Shown here: positions 46,866 through 56,174 of the stretch, in pieces
How the letters are laid out: each line of letters starts with the position of its first letter
How positions within the stretch are numbered: position 1 is the first letter of the stretch
Assembly (NCBI GenBank): GCA_903851195.1
Contig: CAINNJ010000004.1
Location: 682,001-746,000, forward strand
DNA length: 64,000 nucleotides
From: an uncultured Acidobacteriia bacterium
Lineage (GTDB): Bacteria; Acidobacteriota; Terriglobia; Bryobacterales; Bryobacteraceae
Direction of reading: 5' to 3'
Notes under the pieces: generated by a model
What the model saw: the letters and a program-made list of their open reading frames with translations, nothing else
What the model was told of the DNA's origin: nothing
The model's database searches: none
Translations under genes and position numbers: made by a program

Positions 46866-47171
46866 GCGAAACCGCCCCGACGAGCGATCCGCCCACAACT
46901 GGCTAATTGCATTCGTATTCACCATCCCATTTCCGGCCTCGGGAATCAAACTTCCCCGTGTCTTTTTGGTACTTTTTGTTTCTTATTTACCCGTCATTTC
47001 GTGCTGATTCACACTCCGTCTTCCGCGGCCGCCGGAGCTGCGCCAAATCGCGCACCGGGGCCGCGATTGCGCGCAGAATCCCTCTTCGCGGGTGGTGATG
47101 TCTCCTGTTTTCAGCAGCTTACCTTTGGTTGCCGCGTTGCATTCCGGGGGGTACGCTCCAACACGGCACCG
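46866..47171. other. Divergent intergenic region upstream of the respiratory operon
   Basis: This 306-bp region separates the PEP-CTERM gene (minus) from the ccoS-like gene (plus). Its left part (about 46900-47005) is AT-rich, with runs such as CTTTTTGGTACTTTTTG. A TACGCT at 47153-47158 may be a -10 for the operon. I found no FNR-type TTGAT-N4-ATCAA site by eye, although cbb3 operons are often under such control. No gene is seen. Confidence 0.55.
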
Positions 47172-47384
47172 ATGGAACTCCAACTCACCTGGATAGCGCT
47201 CGCGGCCAGTCTTCTGATGGCTCTGGGCGGAGCCTGCATGTTCATCTTCGCGGTCCGGAAAGATTACTTCCGCGATGTGGAAGAGGCGAAGTTTCATATG
47301 TTCTGGGCGGATCTCGAAGAGCCCGGCGAGCCCGCACGCGGGCAAAACACCGAAGAAGGGAATGGACGCGGAAATCCGCGATAA
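47172..47384 (+). CDS. ccoS: CcoS-like cbb3 oxidase assembly protein
   Basis: A 70-residue protein with one membrane helix ([20 protein letters not shown]) followed by [19 protein letters not shown]. This is the shape of CcoS, a small protein needed to insert cofactors into cbb3 oxidase. It is the first gene of the respiratory operon, six bases before the Rieske gene. A longer upstream frame has no support. A related small protein is encoded at 53025. Confidence 0.75.
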   Translation: MELQLTWIALAASLLMALGGACMFIFAVRKDYFRDVEEAKFHMFWADLEEPGEPARGQNTEEGNGRGNPR

Positions 47385-47389
47385 TCCGA

Positions 47390-47863
47390 ATGAATAATCA
47401 GAACATTTCTGAAAAATCCGGCAGTTCCAGACGAAGTCTCCTCACCTGGTTCAGCGGAGCCGCGCTCGCCGGTTCGGCCGCCATCAGCGCGCTGGCCAAC
47501 TTCGTTTTCATGAAGCCCCGCGCCACCTACGGGCAGCCGAGCCGGTATTCCATCGGACGGCCCGACGATTTCCCTTCCGGCACGCGCGTCTCGCTCGATC
47601 AGCGCCGCGTCTGCGTGGTCCGCGAAGGTTCGAAACTGGCCGTGATTTCCACCATCTGCACCCACCTCGGCTGCACCGTGGGCGTCTCGGACACCGGCTT
47701 CGCCTGCCCCTGCCACGGTTCACGCTATGACCAGGACGGGAACGTGGTGGGCGGACCCGCCCCGAAATCCCTCACCTGGTACCAGGTCTCTCTGGCTCCC
47801 AACGGCGATCTGGAAGTCGACACCAATAACGCGGTCAGCCAGGGCACCTATTACAACTTATGA
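47390..47863 (+). CDS. Rieske iron-sulfur protein of a bc-type complex
   Basis: A 157-residue protein. An N-terminal arginine pair precedes a membrane anchor ([20 protein letters not shown]). The 2Fe-2S site is complete: CTHLGC near residue 90 and CPCHGSRYD near residue 107. The Ser and Tyr next to the second motif match standard Rieske proteins. It accepts electrons from quinol at cytochrome b. It overlaps the next gene by four bases (ATGA). Confidence 0.93.
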   Translation: MNNQNISEKSGSSRRSLLTWFSGAALAGSAAISALANFVFMKPRATYGQPSRYSIGRPDDFPSGTRVSLDQRRVCVVREGSKLAVISTICTHLGCTVGVSDTGFACPCHGSRYDQDGNVVGGPAPKSLTWYQVSLAPNGDLEVDTNNAVSQGTYYNL

Positions 47864-49185
47864 GCAACCTTCCCGTTCAGGAGCCCCCGGCCGCCCCGCC
47901 GTCCGAAACCGGTGTTCCCAAACCGGGGCTCACCACCGCCCTCCTGCAGTTCCCCCGCAACCTCTGGGACTCGATCTTCCGCCATCCGCTGCCCGATTCC
48001 GACCTCGGCGCGGCCCAGACCTCCTTCAGCAACTTCTTCCTCCACATCCACCCGGTCAAGGTTCACCGCAACACGCTCCGGCCGCTCTACACGCTGGGCC
48101 TGGGAGTCATGTCGTTCGTGACCTTCGTGGTGCTCACCATCACGGGCATCCTGCTGATGTTCTATTACGTGCCCTCCACCACGCAGGCTTATGACCGCAT
48201 GCTCGATCTGCGCGGTTCGGTCGCGTTCGGCACCTTTCTGCGCAATCTGCACCGCTGGTCCGCGCACGCCATGGTGGCCATCGTGTTCCTGCACATGTGC
48301 CGCGTCTTCCTCACCGGCTCTTACAAACGGCCGCGGGAATTCAACTGGCTGATCGGCTGCGTGCTGCTGCTGCTCACTCTTTTCGCCAGTTTCACGGGCT
48401 ACCTGCTGCCATGGGATCAGCTGGCTTTCTGGGCCATCACGGTAGGCACCTCCATCGCGGCCTACGCGCCCCTGATCGGCAAGAAGATCCAGTTCCTGCT
48501 GCTCGGCGATCAGGCGGTCGGCCAGGAAGCGCTGCTGCGGTTCTACGTTCTCCATGTCGTCGTGCTGCCCGCGCTCATCACGCTGCTGGTCGCCATCCAC
48601 TTCTGGCGCATTCGCAAAGACGGCGGCCTTTCCCGCCCCGCCGAAGCGGATCTGCCCGCCGGCGGCCAACCGCTCCGCGTCGAGATCGTCTCCGGCCCGG
48701 CAGCCGGCAAGCGCACCTTTGGCCTGATGGGCTTTGTTCGCGGGCCTTTCACAAAAACCGGCAACGTGCCCGATAACTCCGTCTACGCCTGGCCGAATCT
48801 GCTGGTCGCCGAACTCTTCGTCTTCGTCGTCACCGTGGCGGCGCTGCTGGTGGTCTCGCTGCTCTTCAACGCGCCGCTCGAAGAACCGGTCAACGTGCTC
48901 CACCCGCCCAATCCCGCCAAGGCGCCCTGGTACTTCCTCGGGCTGCAGGAACTGGTCAGTTACTCGGCCTTCTGGGGCGGCGTCGGCGTGCCCGGCATTG
49001 AAGTCGCGCTGCTGATGCTGGTGCCCTATATCGACCGCAAAGTCTCGGGCGTCGGCAAATGGTTCGCGAAGGAGCGCTTCCTGGCGAACACGCTCTTCAT
49101 CACTTTTGCGCTGCTGAACGTGATCTTCATCATTATCGGCACGTTCTTCCGTGGCCCCAACTGGGCCATGGTGAGTCCCTTCTGA
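47860..49185 (+). CDS. Cytochrome b of a bc-type complex, fused form
   Basis: A 441-residue protein with about eight membrane helices, joining cytochrome b6-like and subunit IV-like parts. Four heme histidines are visible in [18 protein letters not shown] and [20 protein letters not shown] followed by HFW. The quinol-site motif reads [12 protein letters not shown], so APWY stands where PEWY is found in standard bc1 proteins. A long N-terminal part (about 65 residues) and a loop rich in Gly/Ala near residue 270 are unusual. It oxidises quinol and passes electrons to the Rieske protein and hemes b. Confidence 0.93.
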   Translation: MSNLPVQEPPAAPPSETGVPKPGLTTALLQFPRNLWDSIFRHPLPDSDLGAAQTSFSNFFLHIHPVKVHRNTLRPLYTLGLGVMSFVTFVVLTITGILLMFYYVPSTTQAYDRMLDLRGSVAFGTFLRNLHRWSAHAMVAIVFLHMCRVFLTGSYKRPREFNWLIGCVLLLLTLFASFTGYLLPWDQLAFWAITVGTSIAAYAPLIGKKIQFLLLGDQAVGQEALLRFYVLHVVVLPALITLLVAIHFWRIRKDGGLSRPAEADLPAGGQPLRVEIVSGPAAGKRTFGLMGFVRGPFTKTGNVPDNSVYAWPNLLVAELFVFVVTVAALLVVSLLFNAPLEEPVNVLHPPNPAKAPWYFLGLQELVSYSAFWGGVGVPGIEVALLMLVPYIDRKVSGVGKWFAKERFLANTLFITFALLNVIFIIIGTFFRGPNWAMVSPF

Positions 49186-49192
49186 GGATGCT

Positions 49193-51046
49193 ATGAAACT
49201 GGCTCTCGCAATCGCAAGCGCAATCATCCTGATCATTCACGGAATCGTCTTTTACGACCAGTTCTTCCACCAGTGGGAGCGGCACCAGACCGCTTATTTC
49301 GACCAGGCCCGCACCCAGGCCCGCAATGACGCCGAGCGCGCCGAACTGGCCGGCCGCAGTCCGAAGATCGAACAGATCATCGTCACGCAGTTCGGCGAAA
49401 ATCGAGTGGACCGCTGTAGCACCTGTCACCTCGCCATCGACGATCCCCGCTTCAAAGACCACTTCGAACCTCTGAAGACGCACCCCTACTCCGCCGCCCT
49501 CGGCGACGTGCAGCGCAACGGCCACTGGGAACGCCGCCATAAGTTCAACGATTTCGGCTGCACGGTCTGTCACGATGGCCAGGGCCGCGGCCTCGAAGCC
49601 GCCTATGCCCACGGCGAAGACGAGCACTGGAACGACCCCCTCACCGGCTACATCACGCAGGCCGCCTGGCGCAAAGACTTCCAGCCCCACCTGAAGGGCA
49701 AAGAATACATGGAAGCCAACTGCGCCCAGTGCCATACCGAAGAAAACTTCGCCGGCACGCCTCACGTGAACCGCGGCCGCCAGTTGTTCTTCCAGACCAA
49801 CTGCTATGGCTGCCATAAGATCGACGGACTCTCCGAAGGCACGCTGGCGCCGGAACTGACCGAAGCCGGCCACAAATTCAAGATCGATTACCTCTGGGAA
49901 TCCATCGTGGAGCCCCGCGCCAATCTCGCCACCTCGTTCATGCCGAAATTCAACCTGAACGATGAGGACGTGAAGAGCCTGGTGATCTTCCTCAAGAGCC
50001 GCCGCGGCGTGAATTACGCCGAAACCTCGCTGGCCCGCTACCGCGCTAAACTGAGCCCGGCCAAAGCGGAAATCACACCCGAAGCCGCGCTCGGCCTGGC
50101 CGCCAAAACGCCTTCGGCACGCGCCGCCGATCTGGCCAGCCAGGGCAAACAACTCTTCGAAGACCGCGCCTGCGCGGCCTGCCACAAACTCGGCGACAAG
50201 GACGGCGGCATCGCCCCCGACCTCAGCTTCGAGGGCAGCCTGAAAGACGAGGAATGGCTGCGCGAACACTTCCGCACGCCGCGCTCCCGCGTGCCCGATT
50301 CCATCATGCCGGCCTTCCGCTTCAGCGACGCCGATTTCGCCGCGCTCACGGCCTACCTCGAAAGCGGACACCCGCCGCAGAACCTTCCTTCGGACGGCGC
50401 GGAGATCTTCAAAACCCTCTGTTCGCGCTGCCACGGCGAAAAGGGCGACGGCCTCGGCAAGACGGCATTCTATCTCGACCCGGCGCCCCGCGACCTCACC
50501 AAAGTCGCCTTCATGAACAGCAAGCCGGAAGAGCGTTTCCTGCGCTCCATCAAAGACGGCGTGCCGGGAACGTCCATGCCGGCCTGGGGCAAAGTCCTCT
50601 CGGAGGCGCAGACCCAAACCGTGCTGCGCTACGTCAAAACGGCCTTCGTCAAAGAGCCGCAGCGCGCGCTGAAGGAACACACCAATGTCCCGGCCGCGAA
50701 TCCAAACCCGTCTTCCCGCGACTCCATCGCGCAGGGTGAACGCTTGTTCCTGCAGCGGTGTGCCGGCTGCCACGGCCTCAAAGCCGACGGCAAAGGCCCC
50801 AACTCCATCGATATCGTGCCGCGGCCACGCAATCTGCGCAATCGCTGGTTCGTGAACAACCTCAGCGATCACCGCGCGCTCGCCTCCATCCTCTACGGCG
50901 TTCAGGGCACGGCCATGCCGTCGTGGATCGATTACGGCTTCACCATGAAGGACGCCGGCGACCTGCTGAATTACATCCGCAGCCTGAATCCGGCCCCGCG
51001 CCCCGCCGACAAACAGCTCGCTTCACTCACGTCAGGAACTCACTAA
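49193..51046 (+). CDS. Membrane-anchored heptaheme c-type cytochrome
   Basis: A 617-residue protein with an uncleaved-looking N-terminal helix ([17 protein letters not shown]) and seven CxxCH sites: CSTCH 75, CTVCH 123, CAQCH 177, CYGCH 204, CAACH 327, CSRCH 410 and CAGCH 523. The first four lie close together, the last three are in separate class I-type domains with methionines such as SIMPAF, TSMPAW and TAMPSW as likely ligands. Its gene lies between cytochrome b and CcoN. It probably links the bc complex to the oxidase and may replace cytochrome c1 and CcoP; this role is inferred. Confidence 0.9.
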   Translation: MKLALAIASAIILIIHGIVFYDQFFHQWERHQTAYFDQARTQARNDAERAELAGRSPKIEQIIVTQFGENRVDRCSTCHLAIDDPRFKDHFEPLKTHPYSAALGDVQRNGHWERRHKFNDFGCTVCHDGQGRGLEAAYAHGEDEHWNDPLTGYITQAAWRKDFQPHLKGKEYMEANCAQCHTEENFAGTPHVNRGRQLFFQTNCYGCHKIDGLSEGTLAPELTEAGHKFKIDYLWESIVEPRANLATSFMPKFNLNDEDVKSLVIFLKSRRGVNYAETSLARYRAKLSPAKAEITPEAALGLAAKTPSARAADLASQGKQLFEDRACAACHKLGDKDGGIAPDLSFEGSLKDEEWLREHFRTPRSRVPDSIMPAFRFSDADFAALTAYLESGHPPQNLPSDGAEIFKTLCSRCHGEKGDGLGKTAFYLDPAPRDLTKVAFMNSKPEERFLRSIKDGVPGTSMPAWGKVLSEAQTQTVLRYVKTAFVKEPQRALKEHTNVPAANPNPSSRDSIAQGERLFLQRCAGCHGLKADGKGPNSIDIVPRPRNLRNRWFVNNLSDHRALASILYGVQGTAMPSWIDYGFTMKDAGDLLNYIRSLNPAPRPADKQLASLTSGTH

Positions 51047-52452
51047 TGGAAGAACAACTGGTAATCGAATCGACGCACGCCGGGACAAGGACGGTCACCC
51101 CTACCCTCCACCGGGACGCCACCGCGAAGTGGTTTCTCATCAGTTCCGTCTCGTACTTCTTCATCGTCGGCATGATCGCGCTGGCGATCGCGGCCAAGTT
51201 CGTCTGGCCGGAACTGCTGGGCACCGTCTCCATCCTGACTTACGGGCGCCTGCGTCCCCTCCACGTCAACGGCATGCTGTTCGGCTGGCTGCTGGCGTGC
51301 GACATGGGGCTGACATTCTACTTCGTGCCGCGCCTTTGCGGGGTCCGGCTCTGGAGCGAAAAGCTCGGCCTGGCCACGGCGGGACTCTGGAATGTCATCA
51401 TCCTCGGCGCGGTGGTCGAACTGCTCGCCGGGCACAATCAGGGTCTGGAATACGCGGAACTGCCCATGTGGCTCGACATCCTGGTCGTCATCGCGTGGGT
51501 GATGTACGGGACCAACATTCTGATGACCGTGGCGACCCGCAAATACCAGCAGATGTACGTCTCGCTCTGGTACACCATGGGCACCATCCTGTGGACGCCC
51601 TTCGTCTATCTCACCGGCAACTTCGCCACGCTCTTCGCCACCGGCGTCAACCAGGCGAATCTCAACTGGATGTACGTGCACAACGCGGTCGGGCTCATCT
51701 TCACGCCGGTGGGCCTCGCCATCGCGTATTACTTCATCCCGCGCGCCAGCAACGCGCCGCTGCACAGCCACCGCCTCTCCATGATCGGCTTCTGGTCGCT
51801 TGCCTTCGTCTATGTCTGGACGGGCGCGCACCACATGCTGCACGGGCCCATCTCGCAGTGGCTGCAAACCATCGCGATCGCCTTCTCGGTCATGCTGCTG
51901 ATTCCGGTCTGGACCGTCGTTTATAACTTCTTCGCCACCATGAAAGGCCAGTGGCAACTGGTGCGCGAGAACGTCTCCCTGAAGTTCCTCATGTCCGGCG
52001 TCGTGTTCTACCTGCTCACCTGCTTCCAGGGACCCATGCACAGCCTGCGCACCGTGAACGCCATCGTCTCGAAGACGGACTGGATTCCCGGCCACGCGCA
52101 CATGGCGCTGCTGGGCGGCTTCAGCTTCTTCGCCATCGCCGGCACTTACTATGTGCTGCCGCGCATTTACAACACGAAGCTCTACTCCGACACCCTGGCC
52201 AACTGGAGTTACTGGCTCTTCATGATCGGCGGACTCGGCTTCTTCGTCTGCCTCTGGCTGGGCGGCTTCTGGCAGGGCTGGCAGTGGAATAACCCGTCCA
52301 TCCCCTTCATCGACACCGTGACGGCTCTGAAGCCCATCTGGATGGTGCGCTTCTTCTCCGGCGTGCTCATGTTCGCGGGCATCACGGCGTTCCTCTATAA
52401 CTTCATGGCCACCATTCTGTATGCCGGCGCGGAGAACGAAACCCATGCTTAA
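51046..52452 (+). CDS. ccoN: cbb3-type cytochrome c oxidase subunit I (CcoN)
   Basis: A 468-residue subunit with about twelve membrane helices. Heme and copper histidines are seen in RPLHVNGMLFGW, WMYVHNAVGLIF, TGAHHMLHGP and DWIPGHAHMALLGG. It reduces oxygen to water at a heme b3-copper site, with high oxygen affinity in this family. The ATG at 51046 overlaps the TAA of the heptaheme gene by one base; the longer frame upstream is an overlap shadow. The end overlaps ccoO by eight bases. Confidence 0.95.
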   Translation: MEEQLVIESTHAGTRTVTPTLHRDATAKWFLISSVSYFFIVGMIALAIAAKFVWPELLGTVSILTYGRLRPLHVNGMLFGWLLACDMGLTFYFVPRLCGVRLWSEKLGLATAGLWNVIILGAVVELLAGHNQGLEYAELPMWLDILVVIAWVMYGTNILMTVATRKYQQMYVSLWYTMGTILWTPFVYLTGNFATLFATGVNQANLNWMYVHNAVGLIFTPVGLAIAYYFIPRASNAPLHSHRLSMIGFWSLAFVYVWTGAHHMLHGPISQWLQTIAIAFSVMLLIPVWTVVYNFFATMKGQWQLVRENVSLKFLMSGVVFYLLTCFQGPMHSLRTVNAIVSKTDWIPGHAHMALLGGFSFFAIAGTYYVLPRIYNTKLYSDTLANWSYWLFMIGGLGFFVCLWLGGFWQGWQWNNPSIPFIDTVTALKPIWMVRFFSGVLMFAGITAFLYNFMATILYAGAENETHA

Positions 52453-53014
52453 GAAAATCGATCTCGACGCGCGCCTCTTCGTCGGCGCCGCGCTGGCTCT
52501 CTTCTTCATCGGCGGCACGCTCACCACCGTGATGCCGCCGCTCATCGATAAGAGCTGGGGTAAGCCGTTTGAAAACTCCGACCCCTCCAAAGGGCCCACC
52601 GGCAAGCTGTTGCCTTACACCGCGCAGGAGAAGAAAGGCCTCGCCATCTATACCCGGGAAGGCTGCTGGTACTGCCATACGCAGCAGACGCGAACCCTGC
52701 TGGCCGATACCAAACGCTCGGGCTGGCGCGGCGTCGACGCACCCGTCTCCACTCCGGACGAGTTCGTCTACGACTCCCCGCACATGTTCGGCACCAAGCG
52801 CACCGGCCCCGATCTCTCGCACGTCGGCGGCAAATACGACGCGCAGTGGCACCGCACCCACTTCCGCAATCCCCGCGATCTGGTGCCCGGCTCCATCATG
52901 CCGCCCTTCCCCTGGATCGCCAATAACGAAGAAGAATTCCAGGCCCTGGTCGCTTATCTGCAGCGCCTCGGACGCGCCAAGAACTGGCGTCCCGATAACG
53001 ACTACGAAAAGTAA
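52445..53014 (+). CDS. ccoO: cbb3-type cytochrome c oxidase subunit II (CcoO)
   Basis: A 189-residue subunit with an N-terminal anchor (FVGAALALFFIGGTL) and one heme site, CWYCHTQQTRTL, at residue 74. GTKRTGPDLSHVGGKY and PGSIMPPFPWI carry the likely methionine ligand. It takes electrons from a cytochrome c domain and passes them to CcoN. The spacing and length fit known CcoO proteins. It overlaps ccoN by eight bases. Confidence 0.95.
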   Translation: MLKKIDLDARLFVGAALALFFIGGTLTTVMPPLIDKSWGKPFENSDPSKGPTGKLLPYTAQEKKGLAIYTREGCWYCHTQQTRTLLADTKRSGWRGVDAPVSTPDEFVYDSPHMFGTKRTGPDLSHVGGKYDAQWHRTHFRNPRDLVPGSIMPPFPWIANNEEEFQALVAYLQRLGRAKNWRPDNDYEK

Positions 53015-53024
53015 GAGGAAAACT

Positions 53025-53213
53025 ATGGACTATACCTATCCCAGCATTTTCTTTTCTTACTTCATCTTTTTTCTGTTCCTTGCCGGCGGGATTTTCTTCT
53101 GCATTCGCAGCCTGAAACGCGGCTACTGGACGCGGGACGCCGAAGACGTGAAGTACCAGGTATTCAACGATTCGTTCGAGGAAAGCGAGGCCACCCATGG
53201 TCGCCGGAACTAA
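53025..53213 (+). CDS. Small CcoS/CcoQ-like membrane protein
   Basis: A 62-residue protein with one helix (IFFSYFIFFLFLAGGIFFCI) followed by RSLKRGYWTRDAEDVKYQVF. The second part matches the pattern of the CcoS-like protein at 47172 (aromatic pair, acidic cluster, then Lys-aromatic and an F(x)D segment). It occupies the position of CcoQ, between ccoO and the next subunit gene. AAGAGGAAA lies before the ATG. It overlaps the next gene by 17 bases. Confidence 0.65.
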   Translation: MDYTYPSIFFSYFIFFLFLAGGIFFCIRSLKRGYWTRDAEDVKYQVFNDSFEESEATHGRRN

Positions 53214-53511
53214 AACGCAAACCGAGCAGCCCGACGTGCACGAAATCGCGGGCGGCTGGATTACGGAGAAAAAGGGCACGGAAGTTCCTCCGTTCCTCCG
53301 CGTCGCCTATGTCGTGATCGCCAGCTGCTGCGTCGCCTATCTCATCCTCTTCATGTACGGCGAAGTGGGCCATGCCGAACGCGGACCCCTGGTGAAACAG
53401 CTGAACATGACCACCATGACTTCGGAACCACTGATGTACGGAGTGGCCGCCATGGCCGCGCTCTTCTTCGTCGGCGTCTCGGTCTTTGCCGCGCAAAAAG
53501 GGAAGGAATAA
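53197..53511 (+). CDS. Heme-less CcoP-like membrane protein
   Basis: A 104-residue protein with two membrane segments (about residues 34-55 and 78-97). The segment VPPFLRVAYVVIASCCVAYLI resembles the N-terminal helix region of CcoP, but no CxxCH is present. CcoP normally follows ccoO and carries two hemes. This gene sits in that place, so it may be the CcoP membrane part whose heme domains are supplied by the heptaheme cytochrome. That is an inference; it could also be an unrelated assembly protein. Confidence 0.6.
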   Translation: MVAGTKTQTEQPDVHEIAGGWITEKKGTEVPPFLRVAYVVIASCCVAYLILFMYGEVGHAERGPLVKQLNMTTMTSEPLMYGVAAMAALFFVGVSVFAAQKGKE

Positions 53512-53526
53512 CGGCCCGGGGGCGTC

Positions 53527-55482
53527 ATGACTCAATCCCTGCTCTCCCCGCTCACCGATTCGCTGGTGCAGATCCAGCCGCCCGACGCCACTGCCTACTG
53601 GATGAAGCAGGTCAAGTGCCGCGACGCCTGCCCCGTTCACACGGATGCCTGCGGCTACGTCACCGCGATTGCCGGCGGCGAGTATGAACGCGCCTACAGC
53701 ATCGCGCGGGCGACCAACCCGTTCGCCTCCATCTGCGGACGCGTCTGCGGCGCGCCGTGCGAAGCGGCCTGCCGCCGCGGCGCGGTGGATGCGCCGGTCT
53801 CCATCCGCGCGCTCAAGCGCTATGTGACCGACAAGTACGGCCCCGAAACCGGCGACTTCACCGCCCACCGCGCCGGCTGCAATGAAAAAATGTTGCCGCC
53901 CGGCCGCGGCGATTTCGAGCGTATCGCCGTCATCGGCGCGGGCGTCTCCGGCCTGACCGTCGCGCACGATCTGGCGCGCATCGGCTACAAAGTCACGGTC
54001 TTCGAAGCCTACTCGCAACCGGGCGGCATGCTCACCGTCGGGGTGCCCGTGTTCCGTCTGCCCCGCGACCTGGTGCAGTGGGAAATTCAGGCCATTCAGT
54101 CGCTCGGCGTCGAGATCCGCTGCAACCAGGCGCTCGGCCGCGACTTCACCATCGCCCAACTGCGCAAAGAGGGTTTCGCGGCGATTTTTCTGGGCGTCGG
54201 TCTGCCCAAAGGCCGCCGCCTCCCGATCCCCGGAGCGGACCTCGCCAACGTCTACGACGGCCTCGACTTCCTCCGCTCCTTCAACGAAGGCAATCCCATG
54301 CCGCTCGGGCGCCGCATCGGGGTCATCGGCGGCGGCAATGTCGCTTATGATGTGGCCCGTTCCGCCATCCGCCCCGTCCGTGCCGATGCCACCGGCGAAG
54401 AGACCAGCGAAGAGATGGCGCGCGGCGAAAAGACCGCCTACGACATCGCCCGCACCGCTCTCCGCATGAGCGGCGACAAACAGGTGCACGTCTTCTGTCT
54501 CGAAAGCCGCGAGCAAATGCCGGCCGACCTCCGTGAAGTGGAGGAAGGCGAAGAAGAAGGCATCTGGCTGCATAACAACGCCGGGCCGAAGGAGATCCTC
54601 GGCCGCGACGGCAAGACCACCGCTCTGCGCACCGTCAAGTGCCTTTCCGTCTTCGACACCGAAGGCCGCTTCAATCCCACTTTCGATGAAACGCAGTTGC
54701 AGGATGTCGAACTCGACACCATCCTCTTTGCCATCGGCCAATCCTCCGACCTGTCCTTCCTCAGCCCCGAAGACGGCGTGGAAACCCACCGCGGCCTCAT
54801 CAAAGTAAATCCGGAAACCTACGGCACGTCCGCGCCGGATGTCTTCGCCTGCGGCGATATCGCGCACGGGCCCAAGCTCTTCATCAATGCCGTGGCGTCC
54901 GCGCAGATCGCCGCGCGCTCCATGCATGATTTCCTTCGCTCCACCCGGACGGAGGTCGTCGTCCGCAAGCAGTGGCATCCCGCCGCTTACACCATGGCCG
55001 AGGACTGGCATCGCCTCATCCGCCATGAGCCGCCGGTGATCGACGCCGGGCGCCGCGCCGCCTCCATCGACATCGTGGAGGAAAGTTACTCCGAACAGGA
55101 AGCGCAGCGCCAGGCCTCGCGCTGCCTGCGCTGCAATGTCAACACGGTCTTCGATACCTCCCTCTGCATCGGCTGCAACGGCTGCGTGGACGTCTGTCCG
55201 CAGAGTCTGATCCGCCTGCTCGGCCTCAGCAGTCTGGTGCTCGACGATCAATGGTCGCAGGAGATCGCCGCCAACCTCGGCGTCACCATCGCGCAGTTGC
55301 GCCGCATGCCGGCCGCCGAACTGGACCAGATGGGCGCCATCATGACCAAGGACGAATCCACCTGCATCCGCTGCGCTCTGTGCGCCTCGCGCTGCCCCAC
55401 GCATGCCATCACCATGCAGCGCTTCGAGTACACCACCGAATGCGTGAGCTACGGGCTTGCTTCCTACGGAGCCGCGTCGTGA
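53527..55482 (+). CDS. GltD-like FAD/NAD(P) oxidoreductase with C-terminal 4Fe-4S domain
   Basis: A 651-residue flavoprotein. The N-terminus has a GltD-type cysteine set (CRDACPVHTDAC, CGRVCGAPCEAAC). FAD binds at VIGAGVSGLTVAHDLAR near residue 140, with FEAYSQPGGML, and NAD(P) at GVIGGGNVAYDVARSA near residue 265. The last part has two ferredoxin motifs, CIGCNGCVDVCP and CIRCALCASRCP. Relatives are the small subunit of glutamate synthase and similar electron-splitting enzymes, but no large subunit is near. Its place inside the oxidase operon suggests it moves electrons between NAD(P)H, ferredoxin and the respiratory chain; this is inferred. Confidence 0.85.
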   Translation: MTQSLLSPLTDSLVQIQPPDATAYWMKQVKCRDACPVHTDACGYVTAIAGGEYERAYSIARATNPFASICGRVCGAPCEAACRRGAVDAPVSIRALKRYVTDKYGPETGDFTAHRAGCNEKMLPPGRGDFERIAVIGAGVSGLTVAHDLARIGYKVTVFEAYSQPGGMLTVGVPVFRLPRDLVQWEIQAIQSLGVEIRCNQALGRDFTIAQLRKEGFAAIFLGVGLPKGRRLPIPGADLANVYDGLDFLRSFNEGNPMPLGRRIGVIGGGNVAYDVARSAIRPVRADATGEETSEEMARGEKTAYDIARTALRMSGDKQVHVFCLESREQMPADLREVEEGEEEGIWLHNNAGPKEILGRDGKTTALRTVKCLSVFDTEGRFNPTFDETQLQDVELDTILFAIGQSSDLSFLSPEDGVETHRGLIKVNPETYGTSAPDVFACGDIAHGPKLFINAVASAQIAARSMHDFLRSTRTEVVVRKQWHPAAYTMAEDWHRLIRHEPPVIDAGRRAASIDIVEESYSEQEAQRQASRCLRCNVNTVFDTSLCIGCNGCVDVCPQSLIRLLGLSSLVLDDQWSQEIAANLGVTIAQLRRMPAAELDQMGAIMTKDESTCIRCALCASRCPTHAITMQRFEYTTECVSYGLASYGAAS

Positions 55483-56174
55483 CCCCCGCGCTGCCCGTGA
55501 CCATGTTTCTGCTTGGTCTCGCCGGCAGCCTGCACTGCGTGCAGATGTGCGGACCCCTCGTCCTCAGCTTCAGCCTGACCTCCCGACAGCCCGCGGCGCA
55601 CGCGGCCTATCATGCGGGCCGTATTCTCACCTACGCGCTGCTGGGCGCGCTCGCGGGCTGGACCGGCTCCGGTCTCACCCTTGCCGGCTCCCTGGCCGGA
55701 CTGCAGAATACGGCGGCGGTGGTGGGCGGAATCTGCATGATCGTCGCCGCGCTGCTGCTGGGGACCGCGGCGTCCGGCCGGAGCCTGATCCGGATCGGCG
55801 CGCCTTCCCGCTTCAGTGTGTTCGCGGGAAGACTGCTGCGCAACGCTTCCCTGCGCGGCCGCTTCGCCACCGGCCTGGCAATGGGCCTGCTCCCCTGCGG
55901 CATGATCTACGCGGCGCTGCTGCGTTCGGTCGCGGCCGCGTCGGCAACCTCCGGCGCCGTCGCGATGCTTGCCTTCGGCCTGGGCACGGCCGGCCCGTTG
56001 TTCGGCCTGAGTCTGATCTCCACGCCGGTCAACCGCTGGCTTGGCGTCCGCGGACCGAACTGGGCCGCCGCGGGCATCGCGTTGATGGGCGCGGTCCTGA
56101 TCTGGCGCGGCCTCCTGCCACCCGCTCCACACCAGCACCATCTGAATCGCGAAATCCATGTCAGCTCCCGTTAA
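55479..56174 (+). CDS. TauE/SafE-family membrane protein in oxidase operon
   Basis: A 231-residue protein with about six membrane helices. Its N-terminus (FLLGLAGSLHCVQMCGPLVL) has the GSxHCxxMCG motif of the subgroup found with cbb3 oxidases. Such proteins are thought to help copper supply or oxidase assembly. The GTG at 55479 overlaps the upstream TGA (GTGA); an ATG eight codons later is also possible. It overlaps ccoG by 17 bases. Confidence 0.85.
   Translation: MTPALPVTMFLLGLAGSLHCVQMCGPLVLSFSLTSRQPAAHAAYHAGRILTYALLGALAGWTGSGLTLAGSLAGLQNTAAVVGGICMIVAALLLGTAASGRSLIRIGAPSRFSVFAGRLLRNASLRGRFATGLAMGLLPCGMIYAALLRSVAAASATSGAVAMLAFGLGTAGPLFGLSLISTPVNRWLGVRGPNWAAAGIALMGAVLIWRGLLPPAPHQHHLNREIHVSSR

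Noticed and set aside
46866-47171. FNR/anaerobox site before the respiratory operon
   Set aside because: No TTGAT-N4-ATCAA-like palindrome was found by eye, though such control would fit a cbb3 oxidase.
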